DNA of 64,000 bases from Variovorax brevis (GTDB lineage Bacteria; Pseudomonadota; Gammaproteobacteria; Burkholderiales; Burkholderiaceae_C). Below the pieces are notes generated by a model. The model was not told the origin of the DNA and did no database searches. It was given only the letters and a program-made list of their open reading frames with translations. The position numbers and the translations under genes were made by a program. The stretch spans positions 186,001 to 250,000 of the forward strand of contig NZ_JASZYG010000007.1 of the NCBI RefSeq assembly GCF_030317105.1, written 5' to 3'. Of the stretch, positions 51,741-61,111 are shown piece after piece (the first letter of the stretch is position 1; each line of letters starts with the position of its first letter).

Positions 51741-53255
51741 TCAGTTCGCCAGCTTCAGGCCGCTCACGCGCAGCAGGCCATCGGGCACGTTGCGCACGCC
51801 GTTCAGCTTGGGGCTGTAGGCCCACAGCCAGTTGCGGTGGTAGAGATAGATGATCGGGCGTTCCTTCAGCACCTTGCCGGCGATCTGCTCGTACACCTTC
51901 TTGCGGTCGGCCACCTCGCGCAGTTCACGTGACTGGGCGAGCAGCTTGTCGGTGTCGGCGTCGCAATAGCCGGCGTAGTTCAGCGGTTGCTTGCAGCCGT
52001 GGAAGCTGAAGGCGTTGCCGTCCGGGTCGGCGCGGCCGCTCCAAGCCAGGAGGTAGGCCTCGAAGTTGCCCTTGTCCGCCATGTCCAGCGAGGTCGCGAA
52101 TTCGGCGGACAGGATCTTCACGTCGAAGCCGGCCTCGCGCGACATCGCCTGAACCACGAGGGCCAGTCGTTGCGCGTCTGAGGTCGTCGGTGTCACCAGC
52201 GTGAAGCTGGGGTTGGTCACGCCGGCTTCTTTCAGCAAGGCCTTGGCGCGGTTCACGTCGCGCTTGGGCAGCGGCACGTTCTTCGCGTAGTAGCTGTTGC
52301 CTGGCGCGACCCACTGGTTGCCCACCGTGGCTTCGCCGTCCATCACCACTTGCGCCAGGCCTTGGCGGTCCAACGAAAGCTCCAGCGCCTCGCGCACACG
52401 TGCATCGCGGCCCAGCGGCGTGTTCTTCGCCTGGTCGCTCTTGCCGACATTGATGGTCAGTCCCTGGTAGCCGATTTCGGTGATGCGCGAGATCTTGAGT
52501 TTCTTTTCCGACTCGATCTTCGCCATGTCGCTCGGCGCCACGCGCTCGATGAAGTCGAGCTGGCCCGAGCGCAGGTTGGCGAGCCGCACCGACGCATCGG
52601 GGATCGGCGTGTAGATCACCTTGTCGAAGTGGATCGCGTCCTTGTTCCAGTACTGCGCATAGCGCTCCAGGACGATCTTGTCCTGCGCCACGCGCTCGAC
52701 GAACTTGAAGGGGCCGGAGCACACGGGCTTGGCGCCGAACTTGTCGCCCTCATCCTTCGCAGCCTTGGGCGAGACCATCATGCCGGCGCGGTCGGCCAGT
52801 TGCGCGAGCAGCGGCGAGAAGGGCGCCGAGAGGTTCAGGCGAACGGTCGACGCATCGACCACGTCCACGCTGGCCACGGGCGCCAGTTCGCCGCGGCGGT
52901 TGGAGCCGGGAATCGTCTTGTGCCGTTCGATGTTGAACTTGACGGCCGCCGCGTCGAACTTCTCGCCGTCGTGAAAAGTCACGCCCTGGCGCAGCTTCAT
53001 CGTCAGCGCCTTGTTGTCGGCCGACCATTCCCAGGAGGTGGCGAGCTGCGGGACGATGTTGAGCTTCTCGTCGATGTCGAAGAGCTTGTCGCACAGGCCG
53101 GCGAACACCACGCGCCCGACGAAGCTGCGCGCCAGCGAGGGGTCGAGCACATCGGGGTCTTCGGCCAGTCCCACCCGCAGGGTTTGCGCCTGCGCAAGAA
53201 AGGGGGCCAGCGCCAGCAGCAGCACAGGCCGGCGGAAGAGGGCGTTCAGTTTCAT
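51741..53255 (-). CDS. Substrate-binding protein of a dipeptide-type ABC importer, DppA-like
   Basis: 504 residues from ATG 53255. A Sec signal peptide (1-23, FLAQAQ) precedes LRVGLAEDPDVLDPSLARSFVGR and the SBP family 5 fold, including TMKLRQGVTFHDGEKFDAAAVKFNIER. Members bind peptides, glutathione, opines or other compounds; specificity cannot be read here. The gene lies between the ATPase and permease genes, 43 bp after the former. Confidence 0.93.
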   Translation of the reverse strand: MKLNALFRRPVLLLALAPFLAQAQTLRVGLAEDPDVLDPSLARSFVGRVVFAGLCDKLFDIDEKLNIVPQLATSWEWSADNKALTMKLRQGVTFHDGEKFDAAAVKFNIERHKTIPGSNRRGELAPVASVDVVDASTVRLNLSAPFSPLLAQLADRAGMMVSPKAAKDEGDKFGAKPVCSGPFKFVERVAQDKIVLERYAQYWNKDAIHFDKVIYTPIPDASVRLANLRSGQLDFIERVAPSDMAKIESEKKLKISRITEIGYQGLTINVGKSDQAKNTPLGRDARVREALELSLDRQGLAQVVMDGEATVGNQWVAPGNSYYAKNVPLPKRDVNRAKALLKEAGVTNPSFTLVTPTTSDAQRLALVVQAMSREAGFDVKILSAEFATSLDMADKGNFEAYLLAWSGRADPDGNAFSFHGCKQPLNYAGYCDADTDKLLAQSRELREVADRKKVYEQIAGKVLKERPIIYLYHRNWLWAYSPKLNGVRNVPDGLLRVSGLKLAN

Positions 53256-53298
53256 GGCGTGAATCTCCGGGGATGGATGGAATGGGGTGGTGGGGGCG

Positions 53299-54384
53299 TC
53301 ATCGCGCCGCCGCTGCGGCCAGTGATTCGACGGGACGCACGAAGGCCGATTGCAGGCGTTCGAGCCGCGCCCGCAGGGGTGAGGCAACTGTTGCGCCGCG
53401 GAGGGTCTTCGGCGGCGCGATCTCGCGCCAGAAGTGGCAGGCCACCGAACGCTCGCCATCGCTTTCCAGCACAAGGTCTTGTTCAGCGCATACCGGCCGC
53501 GCGTGCGGGCATCGCGTGTGGAAGTGACAACCGCCCGGCGGGTTCAGGGGACTGGGCACGTCGCCGGCCAGCAGCACGCGCTCGCGCCGAAGGCCGGGCT
53601 CGGGCAAGGGGATGGCCGACAGCAGGGCCTGCGTGTAGGGATGGCGCGGCGTGGCGAAGATCGCGTCCTTGTCGCCGACCTCGACGATGCGGCCGAGGTA
53701 CATCACGGCGACGCGCGTCGCGATGTGCTTGACCACCGCGAGATCGTGCGCAATGAACATGTAGGCCACGCCGAACTCGCGCTGCAGGTCTTGCAGCAGG
53801 TTCACGACCTGCGCCTGCACCGAGACGTCGAGCGCTGACACTGCCTCGTCGCACACGATGAGCCGGGGTTCGCCCGCCAATGCCCGTGCGATGCCGATGC
53901 GCTGACGCTGGCCGCCCGAGAACTCGTGCGGATAGCGTTGCGCATGCGACGCAGACAGTCCCACGGTTTGCAGCAGTTCCGTCACGCGCTGGCGATGCCG
54001 GCCGGTGTGCAGGCCGTGCAGCATCAGCGGCTCGGCCAGTGTCTGCCCCACGGTCATGCGCGGATTGAGCGAGGCGTAGGGGTCCTGGAAAATCAGCTGC
54101 ATCGCGCGGCGGCGCGCACGCAGCGCGCGGGCATCGAGCGTGCCCAGGTCCTGCCCTTCGAAGTGCACGTGGCCCGCGCTGGGTTCGATGAGCCGCAGCA
54201 CCAACCGGCCCAGCGTGGACTTGCCGCAGCCCGACTCGCCCACGACGCCGAGCGTTTCGCCGGCGGCAATGTGCAGGTCGACGCCATCGACCGCGCGCAC
54301 CGTGCCCTGCACGCGTCCGAACACGCCGCGGCGAACGGGGAAGTGCTTGGTCAGCCCTTGGGCCTGCAGCAGCATCTCGCTCAT
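53299..54384 (-). CDS. ABC importer ATPase, DppF-like
   Basis: 361 residues. Walker A GESGCGKST, signature EFSGGQRQRIGIARALA, Walker B LIVCDEAVSALDVS and the C-terminal oligopeptide-transporter domain with the cysteine cluster CHFHTRCPHARPVC, which in related ATPases holds a 4Fe-4S cluster. A 35-residue tail after CHFWREIAPP is not part of the family. It overlaps the other ATPase gene by 4 bp (ATGA). Confidence 0.93.
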   Translation of the reverse strand: MSEMLLQAQGLTKHFPVRRGVFGRVQGTVRAVDGVDLHIAAGETLGVVGESGCGKSTLGRLVLRLIEPSAGHVHFEGQDLGTLDARALRARRRAMQLIFQDPYASLNPRMTVGQTLAEPLMLHGLHTGRHRQRVTELLQTVGLSASHAQRYPHEFSGGQRQRIGIARALAGEPRLIVCDEAVSALDVSVQAQVVNLLQDLQREFGVAYMFIAHDLAVVKHIATRVAVMYLGRIVEVGDKDAIFATPRHPYTQALLSAIPLPEPGLRRERVLLAGDVPSPLNPPGGCHFHTRCPHARPVCAEQDLVLESDGERSVACHFWREIAPPKTLRGATVASPLRARLERLQSAFVRPVESLAAAAAR

Positions 54385-55394
54385 GCCGTGACCCCCTCGG
54401 TCATGTCGGCACACAGGGTCACCGGGTCCAGCGGCGCGCGCCAGCAGGCCGACTTGTGGCCCTTGCCCACCTCGCGCAAGGGCGGCGATTGCTCGAGGCA
54501 TTGCGCCACCGCAAAAGGGCAACGCTGCGCAAAGCTGCATCCGGGCGGCGGCTTCAGCGGATTGGGCACCTGGCCTTCGATGGACGCGAGGCGCTTGCGC
54601 CTGGAATCGAGCCGCGGAATCGAGCCCAGCAGGCCGACCGTGTAGGGATGCTGCGGCGATTCGAACAGCGCGTGCACCGGCGCCTGCTCGACCACGCGGC
54701 CCGCATACATCACCACCACGTCGTCGGCCACCTCCGCGACCACACCCAGGTCGTGCGTGATGAGGATGATGGCGGCGCCGCTGTCGTCCTGCAGCGTGCG
54801 CATCAGTTCGAGGATCTGCGCCTGGATGGTCACGTCGAGGGCAGTCGTGGGTTCGTCCGCGATCAGCAGGCGCGGCTCGCAGGCCAGCGCCATCGCGATC
54901 ATCGCGCGCTGCCGCATGCCGCCCGAGAGCTTGTGCGGATACTCGTGAAAGCGTTGCTCCGGCGCCGGGATGCGCACCTTCTCCAGCATGGCGATGGCGC
55001 GCACCTTCGCCTCGACGCGGCCCATGCGCCGATGCCGCAGCAGCCCCTCGACGATCTGCTCGCCGATGGTGAAGGCGGGGTTCAGCGACGACATCGGCTC
55101 CTGAAAGATCATGCCGATGCCGTTGCCGCGCAGGTCCTGCAACTCGCGCACGGGTGCGCCCACCAGCTCGCGTCCCTCGAAGCGGATGGAGCCGCCCGCG
55201 ATGCGTCCGGGCGGCGAGGGCACCAGCCCCATGATCGACAGCGACGTCACGCTCTTGCCGCATCCCGATTCGCCCACGATGGCCAGCGTGCGGCCGGCAT
55301 GGACGCAGAAGCTCACGCCATCGACCGCGGCGAATTCGCCGTCTTCCGTCTTGAAGTGCGTGCGCAGGTCGCGCACCTCCAGCAGTGCGGTCAT
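54381..55394 (-). CDS. ABC importer ATPase, DppD-like
   Basis: 337 residues. Walker A GESGCGKS, signature KLSGGMRQRAMIAMALA, Walker B LLIADEPTTALDVT and the C-terminal Cys cluster (CSFAQRCPFAVAQC). It overlaps the DUF1028 gene stop by 4 bp and the DppF-like start by 4 bp, so the three are tightly coupled. Confidence 0.94.
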   Translation of the reverse strand: MTALLEVRDLRTHFKTEDGEFAAVDGVSFCVHAGRTLAIVGESGCGKSVTSLSIMGLVPSPPGRIAGGSIRFEGRELVGAPVRELQDLRGNGIGMIFQEPMSSLNPAFTIGEQIVEGLLRHRRMGRVEAKVRAIAMLEKVRIPAPEQRFHEYPHKLSGGMRQRAMIAMALACEPRLLIADEPTTALDVTIQAQILELMRTLQDDSGAAIILITHDLGVVAEVADDVVVMYAGRVVEQAPVHALFESPQHPYTVGLLGSIPRLDSRRKRLASIEGQVPNPLKPPPGCSFAQRCPFAVAQCLEQSPPLREVGKGHKSACWRAPLDPVTLCADMTEGVTA

Positions 55395-56125
55395 GCGGCG
55401 TTCAAGCGCCGGGCTGCGTTGAAGCTTTCAATGCGCGATTCGATCGCTTCGCGGTCGATGAGTCCGGTGGGATCGTGCCGGCCGGCAAGGCAGGCGGTGA
55501 AGGGCTGGAAGCGCATCAGGCTCACGTCATGCAGACGCTGCAATTCGACAAAGGGCTCGGGGTGGTCGTCCACGCGCAGGTCGAGTTGCGGGTAGTCCTG
55601 GTCGCCGTGGATGCGAAGCGCGGCGGACTGCTTGCCGCGCTTGTCGCCGCCGGCGGCATCGCCTGCGGCCAGCGCGGCAAGCAGGCGCTCGGCCAGCGGG
55701 CGGCCCTTCGACGACAGCCAGGCTTGCGCGGTCGCCATGATCACTTGCGGCCCGGCGAGCATGTTGCCGGCCACGCTGAAATCCTCGCCGACTTCGTGGC
55801 CGCACCAGTCGACGCATTGCGCGCCGGTGTACGCCGCGGCCGCGCCGCGCGCAGGCAGCACGTGGACTTGCCGATGCGCGCGGCCTTCGTCCGCGTCGAC
55901 CAGCGAGCGGACAACCGCGTCGGCGGGTTGGCCGGCGCTCAACAGCTCGAGGCCCGCGGCGCCATACAAGGGATTCATCAACGCTTGCGTCGCAAGAACG
56001 CCGCTGGCGCGGCGGCTGTGCACGCACAGCGCGCCGACGGCAAAGAAGCGGCTGGCTATTGCCACGCCGAGGTTTCCGTCATCGTCGCGCGCCAGGATCG
56101 ACCATGTCATCGCATTCGAACTCAC
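55391..56125 (-). CDS. DUF1028 family protein (Ntn-hydrolase-like)
   Basis: 244 residues. MTWSILARDDDGNLGVAIASRFFAVGALC at the start and SGVLATQALMNPLYG, followed by GEDFSVAGNMLAG, are the family landmarks. DUF1028 proteins have an Ntn-hydrolase fold and are often encoded with peptide importers, so peptide or amide hydrolysis is suspected. The longest frame starts at a GTG (56125); an ATG at 56110 is equally good. First gene of the importer operon. Confidence 0.88.
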   Translation of the reverse strand: MSSNAMTWSILARDDDGNLGVAIASRFFAVGALCVHSRRASGVLATQALMNPLYGAAGLELLSAGQPADAVVRSLVDADEGRAHRQVHVLPARGAAAAYTGAQCVDWCGHEVGEDFSVAGNMLAGPQVIMATAQAWLSSKGRPLAERLLAALAAGDAAGGDKRGKQSAALRIHGDQDYPQLDLRVDDHPEPFVELQRLHDVSLMRFQPFTACLAGRHDPTGLIDREAIESRIESFNAARRLNAA

Positions 56126-56256
56126 CCGTTGAAACTATGGTTCGCAGTGCAAGGGTTGTGCCAAAGCAATGCGCTTGCACAGGCAGGGTGCCACTGCAAG
56201 CCAGCCGGAGGCTATGCCATGCGGGTTGGTCGGCGCAAGGGATGTAAATACCGAGT

Positions 56257-56286
56257 CAAAAAGTGGAACGGCCCCGAAGGGCCGTC
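56257..56286 (-). terminator. Terminator after the small secreted protein gene
   Basis: Read leftwards, ACGGCCC-TTCG-GGGCCGT (56268-56285) is followed by a T-rich run (TCCACTTTTT). The UUCG tetraloop makes it very stable. Confidence 0.8.
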
Positions 56287-56340
56287 GCTGTGTGGCGCTG
56301 AGGCAATTGAACCGTGGCCGGCGCCGCGGCGGCTGTTGTC

Positions 56341-56529
56341 TCAGGCGACGTGCTGTTGCTTGCCGGACTTGTGGGCCGCCTTCTGAGTGGGCTTGGCAGT
56401 GGACTTGTGGGCCTTGCTGGTCTTTGTGGCTGCAGGCTTGGTGGAACTGTGGGCAGGCGCCTTGGCGAAGGACGAGCCGGCGGCCAGGGCGAAAGTTGCG
56501 GCGACGAGAGCGATGAGAGGACGTTTCAT
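56341..56529 (-). CDS. Small secreted Lys/Ala-rich protein, 62 residues
   Basis: A clear signal peptide (MKRPLIALVAATFALAAG, cleavage after SSFA) leaves a mature part of about 40 residues made almost only of Lys, Ala, Thr, Ser, His and Pro. Such low-complexity basic proteins are common in Burkholderiales; function unknown. It has its own terminator. Confidence 0.75.
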   Translation of the reverse strand: MKRPLIALVAATFALAAGSSFAKAPAHSSTKPAATKTSKAHKSTAKPTQKAAHKSGKQQHVA

Positions 56530-56732
56530 GTTGGCGTTTGATATTGAAGAGTGGTCCGAAGGAGGAGGTGCTTTGATCGAACGCCGGAATCGGCGCCGGT
56601 CATGACATTCAACGCGCCGTTTTCATTCGGGATGACACATTTCTTAGTACTATTTTCGGCGTTGAACCGAGGCGTTGCGCCATGGAATCTTGTTGCGCGT
56701 CACGCTCGCCGCGCAAGAGAATGCAGGCCCTC

Positions 56733-57539
56733 TCACCGCATCCTGACTTCCAGTGATTTCAAGGGCGCGTCGAACTTCGAGCGCCAGACCTCGCCGGGCT
56801 TGACCGGCCACGCGTCCGTCCAGGTGCCGGTGGTGACGAACTCCCCGGGCAGCAGCGAGGGCGCGCCGGGGCAAGCCTGCATCTCCTTCACGAAATGAAG
56901 CAGTGCGTGCAGGGGGCCATCCAGCACGTTGATGCCGGTGCCTTCATCCATCACGCGGTCGCCATGCAACAGTTGCACGTGCGTGGCGGCCAGCAGGGCG
57001 TCGAGTTCGGCGCCGCTCGCTGCGAACTCGCGCACGGGTGTCGTGCGGCCGACCAGCAGGCGGCCGTGCAAGGCGCCGTCGGCCACGGTGTCGGCCGCCA
57101 CGAATTTCCAGTTGGCGCAATGCGAGTGGACGATCTCGAAGCCCGGCGCGAGCCAGTCGACGCAGGCGAAAAGCTGTTCCAGCGTGGGATCCTGAGGCGG
57201 GGTGGCCGCGATGCCGAACACGATCTCCGGCTCCAGGCGCGGTTGGCTGGTGCCGGTGAGGTCGATTTCGCCTTGCGCGTCGCCGCGCGTCACCGTCGTG
57301 TTCCACACCGGTCCCCAGATGGGCGCATAGACGCCGTAGCGTTCCCAGATGGTGCGGTTGGTGAAGCCGATCTTGTAGCCCAGCGGCTTCTCGCCGCGCT
57401 GGATGCGCAGCGTGCGCACCGCGAGCGCGTCCTGGTAGGCGGCACCCACGTCCGGCCAGCGCGTGCCTTCTGGCTCGGCGGGCCACAGCGTGCCCTCGTC
57501 GTAATGCTTCAGGAGCGTCTGCGGTGTGAGGAGCGTCAT
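56733..57539 (-). CDS. 2-keto-4-pentenoate hydratase-family protein (MhpD type)
   Basis: 268 residues with the fumarylacetoacetase-like hydratase fold: GYKIGFTNRTIWERYGV near the start, QPRLEPEIVFGIA with the acidic metal ligands and GFEIVHSHCANWKF, then NVLDGPLHALLHFV. Relatives add water to 2-hydroxypenta-2,4-dienoate in meta-cleavage pathways or decarboxylate 4-oxalocrotonate. No other meta-cleavage gene is near, so the substrate is open. Confidence 0.85.
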   Translation of the reverse strand: MTLLTPQTLLKHYDEGTLWPAEPEGTRWPDVGAAYQDALAVRTLRIQRGEKPLGYKIGFTNRTIWERYGVYAPIWGPVWNTTVTRGDAQGEIDLTGTSQPRLEPEIVFGIAATPPQDPTLEQLFACVDWLAPGFEIVHSHCANWKFVAADTVADGALHGRLLVGRTTPVREFAASGAELDALLAATHVQLLHGDRVMDEGTGINVLDGPLHALLHFVKEMQACPGAPSLLPGEFVTTGTWTDAWPVKPGEVWRSKFDAPLKSLEVRMR

Positions 57540-57613
57540 GGTCCGCAGTCTAGTGACGCGACAAGCGGATGAACAGGCCCTTGCGTCCTGTTGCCGTGTG
57601 CCGCGTTAGCGCG

Positions 57614-58846
57614 CTATCGAAGCGCGCGCGGCCGCACCAGCAAGCGTCGGCCGGCGCCCCAGCCACTCACCGCCATCGCCACCGCGAGCACGACCATCAG
57701 GATTGCCGAGGATTCGAAGCTGCCCGTCCATCCGCGAAGCAGGCCCGCCAGCAAGGGCCCGCTGGTCGCCAGCACATAGCCGCCGCCTTGCGCCATCGCC
57801 GAGAGTTGCGCCGTCACGTTCGCGTCGGGCGAGCGCATGACGATGAGGCTGAGCGCCAGCGCGAACGCGCCGCCCTGGCCGCAGCCGAGCAGCACCGCCC
57901 ACACCCAGCGCCCACCCAGCGGCGCGAAGATGAAAGCCAGCATCGCCACCAGGATGATCGCCGCCATGCCCACGGCGAGCGCGCGCTGGTCGCGGCAGCG
58001 CGCGGCGATGGATGGCGTCACCAGGCAGGTCGCGAGCTGCACCAAGATCGACACGGCCACGACGTAGCCTGCCTCGGCGCCGTCGAGGCCGCGCTCGCGC
58101 AGCAAGGGCGCCAGCCAGCCGAGCACGATGTACGCCAAGGCCGATTGCAGCCCCATGAAGCAGGTGACTTGCCATGCCAGCGGGTCGCGCCAGAGGCTGC
58201 CGACACGCGCGTGCGCGTGGCTGGGCAGCGCGTGCGCGGCCAGCGCCTGAGGCGCCCACAGAAGAAGGACCACGGCCGCGGGGATGGCCCAGGCGGCGAG
58301 CGTCGTCGTCCATGAGCCGTGGAACACATTGCGCTCCAGCGGCACCGTGAACGCGGTCGACCCCGCTGCGCCGGCGCACACGGCGAGCGTGTAGAGGCCC
58401 GTCATCATCGCGGCCCGCGTCGGGAAGTCGCGCTTGACCAGGCCTGGCAACAGTACGTTGCCCACGGCGATGCCCGCACCCGCCAGCGCGGTCGAGGCAA
58501 AGAGCAGTGGCAGGCTGCCGGTGCCGCGCAACACGGTGCCGATGCAGATCAGCAGCAGCGCGCCAAAGAGCGTGCGTTCCGCGCCAAAGCGCCGCGCCAG
58601 TGCCGGCGCGGGCACGGCGAACACGCCCAGGCACAGCAAGGGCAAGGTGGTGAGCAGGCTCGCGACAGAAGGGCTCATGCCCGTGTCCCGCATCACTTCC
58701 GGCAGCAACACCGAAAGACTGCCGAACACAGGCCGCAGGTTGAACGCGATCAGGATGAGGCTCAGGCCCAGGAGAACTTGGCGCGCGAGGGTCGGGGAGG
58801 GGGACGCTGGCGCGGAAAGCGCGCGCGTGTTGGAGAACGAAGACAT
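57614..58846 (-). CDS. MFS transporter, CynX/NimT family
   Basis: 410 residues, twelve membrane segments. LSLILIAFNLRPVFGSLSVLLPEV near the start and a duplicated RFGAERTLFGALLL motif between helices 2 and 3 fit the cyanate/2-nitroimidazole transporter group (CynX/NimT). Direction and substrate unknown. Upstream, a divergent YdeI-like gene begins 70 bp away. Confidence 0.88.
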   Translation of the reverse strand: MSSFSNTRALSAPASPSPTLARQVLLGLSLILIAFNLRPVFGSLSVLLPEVMRDTGMSPSVASLLTTLPLLCLGVFAVPAPALARRFGAERTLFGALLLICIGTVLRGTGSLPLLFASTALAGAGIAVGNVLLPGLVKRDFPTRAAMMTGLYTLAVCAGAAGSTAFTVPLERNVFHGSWTTTLAAWAIPAAVVLLLWAPQALAAHALPSHAHARVGSLWRDPLAWQVTCFMGLQSALAYIVLGWLAPLLRERGLDGAEAGYVVAVSILVQLATCLVTPSIAARCRDQRALAVGMAAIILVAMLAFIFAPLGGRWVWAVLLGCGQGGAFALALSLIVMRSPDANVTAQLSAMAQGGGYVLATSGPLLAGLLRGWTGSFESSAILMVVLAVAMAVSGWGAGRRLLVRPRALR

Positions 58847-58916
58847 GGGCCGCCGACTCTATTCCTGTCGCGCGGCCGGCGCTGCCTCGCGCCGGAAAGC
58901 CCCCTAAACTCATCGA

Positions 58917-59555
58917 ATGCCTTCGACTCGGCCCGCGGAAGAGAAAGCCGGTTTGCCGGTTCTTGCCTTTGCCAGCGCAAAGGATTTCGGGCGCTGGATT
59001 TCCAGGCAACCTGCGGCGTCGAAGGGCCTGTGGCTCAAGATCGCCAAGAAGGGTTGCAGCGAGAAAAGCGTGTCGCGCCAGGATGCCATCGCCACGGCGC
59101 TGTGCCACGGCTGGATCGACGGCCAGATCGACAAATACGACGAACACTGGTGGCTGACGCGCTTCACGCCGCGAACGCCGCGCAGCAAGTGGTCGCAGAT
59201 CAACTGCAACACGGCCCTGCGGCTGATCGACGAGGGTCGGATGCTGCCCGCTGGCTTTGCGCAGGTAGAGGCAGCCAAGGCGGACGGGCGCTGGGATGCA
59301 GCCTACCCCGCGCAGAGCAAGGCTACCGTGCCGCCCGACCTGCAGGTTGCGCTCGACGCCAATCCCGTTGCGAAGCGCTTTTTCGCGAAGCTCGACGGCG
59401 CCAATCGCTTCGCCGTGCTCTATCGCGTGCAGGAACCAAAGCTGGCCGCCACCCGCGCGCGGCGCATCGAGAAATTCGTGGCGATGCTCGAGCGCGGCGA
59501 GACCGTCCACCCGCCCACGAAGAAGAGCCAGTCGCCTGACTCAAAGGAGCCGTGA
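58917..59555 (+). CDS. YdeI/OmpD-associated family protein
   Basis: 212 residues. The family block is LPVLAFASAKDFGRWISRQ, then LCHGWIDGQIDKYDEHWWLTRFTPRTPRSKWSQIN and a C-terminal LYRVQEPKLAATRARRIEKFVAML. Proteins of this family are linked to stress resistance in some bacteria; activity unknown. Its last 15 bp overlap the end of the convergent IclR gene. Confidence 0.88.
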   Translation: MPSTRPAEEKAGLPVLAFASAKDFGRWISRQPAASKGLWLKIAKKGCSEKSVSRQDAIATALCHGWIDGQIDKYDEHWWLTRFTPRTPRSKWSQINCNTALRLIDEGRMLPAGFAQVEAAKADGRWDAAYPAQSKATVPPDLQVALDANPVAKRFFAKLDGANRFAVLYRVQEPKLAATRARRIEKFVAMLERGETVHPPTKKSQSPDSKEP

Positions 59556-60326
59556 AATCTCCTGCGCCGAGGCGAGCAGCGACGGCAGGATCGTGTCCTG
59601 CATCACCTTCGCGCTGGTGCGATTGGCCTGCCCGCTGATGTTGAGCGCGGCAATCGTGCGGCCCTGGCGATTCACGATCGGTGCGGCAATGGAGATCAGC
59701 CCTTCTTCCAGTTCCTGGTTGACCAGGCACCAGCCCTGGCGCCGCGCCTGCACGACCTTGGCAACAACAGCATCGACCTCCGTCAAGGTGTGCTTGGTGA
59801 AAGGCTCCAGCGTCGACGCGGCCAGCCTGGCGCGAAGCTGCGCGTCGTCCAGATCAGCCAGCAGCATGCGACCCAGGGAAGTGCACCAGGCCGGCAGGCG
59901 CGAACCGACGCCCAGCGTGATGCGCATGATCTTGTGTGTGGGCACGCGCAGCACGTAGACGATATCGGTTGCATCCAGCACCGCGGCGGAGCACGATTCC
60001 TGCACCTGCGCGACCAGCGTTTCCATGATGGGTTCGGCGCGGCTCCAGATGGGCATCGACGAGAGGTAGGCAAAGCCCAAATCGAGGATGCGCGGCGTGA
60101 GGCCGAACAGCTTGCCGTCGCTCTCCACATAGCCCAGCGTTTGCAGGGTGAGAAGAATGCGCCGCGCACCGGCGCGCGTGAGTCCGCTGGCGGCGGCCAC
60201 TTCCGACAGCGTCTGGCGAGGCGCCTTCGCGCTGAAGGAGCGAATGACCTCCAGCCCCCGCGCGAAGGACTGCACGTAGCTGTCGCCCGGACGTGGTGTA
60301 TCGGTTTGTGTCGCAGTGGTTGTCAT
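59541..60326 (-). CDS. IclR-family regulator, PcaR/PcaU/PobR-like
   Basis: 261 residues. Winged helix (about 18-80: VQSFARGLEVIRSFS, LSEVAAASGLTRAGARRILLTL) and IclR effector domain (LPAWCTSLGRMLLADL, GWCLVNQELEEGLISIAAPI). It is divergent from pcaIJF over 83 bp with a three-half-site operator, the arrangement of PcaR/PcaU-type activators that answer to 3-oxoadipate or protocatechuate. Confidence 0.92.
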   Translation of the reverse strand: MTTTATQTDTPRPGDSYVQSFARGLEVIRSFSAKAPRQTLSEVAAASGLTRAGARRILLTLQTLGYVESDGKLFGLTPRILDLGFAYLSSMPIWSRAEPIMETLVAQVQESCSAAVLDATDIVYVLRVPTHKIMRITLGVGSRLPAWCTSLGRMLLADLDDAQLRARLAASTLEPFTKHTLTEVDAVVAKVVQARRQGWCLVNQELEEGLISIAAPIVNRQGRTIAALNISGQANRTSAKVMQDTILPSLLASAQEISRLL

Positions 60327-60356
60327 GGCGTTTCGATTCCTCTAGAATTCATTATA

Positions 60357-60384
60357 CGAACAAATGTTCTGTATGCGAACAAAT
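60357..60384. promoter_or_regulatory. IclR-type operator with three half-sites before pcaI
   Basis: GAACA-AA-TGTTC forms an inverted pair (60358-60369), and CGAACAAAT at 60357-60365 is repeated directly at 60376-60384, 19 bp on. Two half-sites in palindrome plus a third direct repeat is the layout reported for PcaU/PobR. It lies between the IclR gene and pcaI. Confidence 0.7.
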
Positions 60385-60409
60385 TCCCAACCTCAGGAGA
60401 CAGATCCAG

Positions 60410-61111
60410 ATGATCGACAAGATCGCCAGCTCGGTCGCCGATGCCATGGCAGGCATCCAGGACGGTGCCACCGTCCTGATCGGCGGCTTCGGCACCGCCG
60501 GCATTCCCAATGAACTGATCGACGGCCTGATCGCGCAGGGCGCCAGGGACCTGACCGTCGTCAACAACAACGCCGGCAATGGCGACGTCGGACTGGCAGC
60601 GCTGCTCAAAGCGGGCCGCGTTCGCAAGATCATCTGCAGCTTTCCGCGGCAGGCGGACAGCTACGTGTTCGACGAGTTGTATCGCAGCGGCAAGCTGGAG
60701 CTGGAACTGGTGCCACAAGGCAACCTGGCCGAGCGCATTCGCGCAGCAGGCGCGGGCATCGGCGCCTTTTTCTGCCCGACGGGCTTCGGCACGCAACTCT
60801 CGGGCGACCGCGAAGTGCGCGAGATCAACGGCAAGAAGTACGTGCTCGAATTCCCGATCCACGGCGACGTGGCACTCATCAAGGCCGAGACGGGCGACCG
60901 CTGGGGCAACCTGCTCTATCGCAAGGCGGCGCGCAACTTCGGTCCGGTGATGGCGATGGCGTCGAAGAAGACCATTGCGACGGTTCACGAGATTGCCGAA
61001 CTCGGCACGCTGGACCCCGAAGCCATCGTGACGCCCGGCATCTTCGTGCACAAGGTTGTGAAAATCGAACGCGTCGCCACGCAAGCCGGCGGCTTCAAGA
61101 AGGCAGCATGA
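60410..61111 (+). CDS. pcaI: 3-oxoadipate CoA-transferase, subunit A
   Basis: 233 residues. The CoA-transferase alpha fold starts DGATVLIGGFGTAGIPNELI and carries VVNNNAGNGDVGLAALL and FCPTGFGTQLSG. It forms the PcaIJ enzyme that moves CoA from succinyl-CoA to 3-oxoadipate. TCAGGAGA precedes the ATG at 60410; the stop overlaps pcaJ. Confidence 0.96.
   Translation: MIDKIASSVADAMAGIQDGATVLIGGFGTAGIPNELIDGLIAQGARDLTVVNNNAGNGDVGLAALLKAGRVRKIICSFPRQADSYVFDELYRSGKLELELVPQGNLAERIRAAGAGIGAFFCPTGFGTQLSGDREVREINGKKYVLEFPIHGDVALIKAETGDRWGNLLYRKAARNFGPVMAMASKKTIATVHEIAELGTLDPEAIVTPGIFVHKVVKIERVATQAGGFKKAA

Noticed and set aside
56126..56340. A gene in the gap before the small secreted protein
   Set aside because: Open frames here lack coding bias and a ribosome site; only the terminator hairpin is supported.
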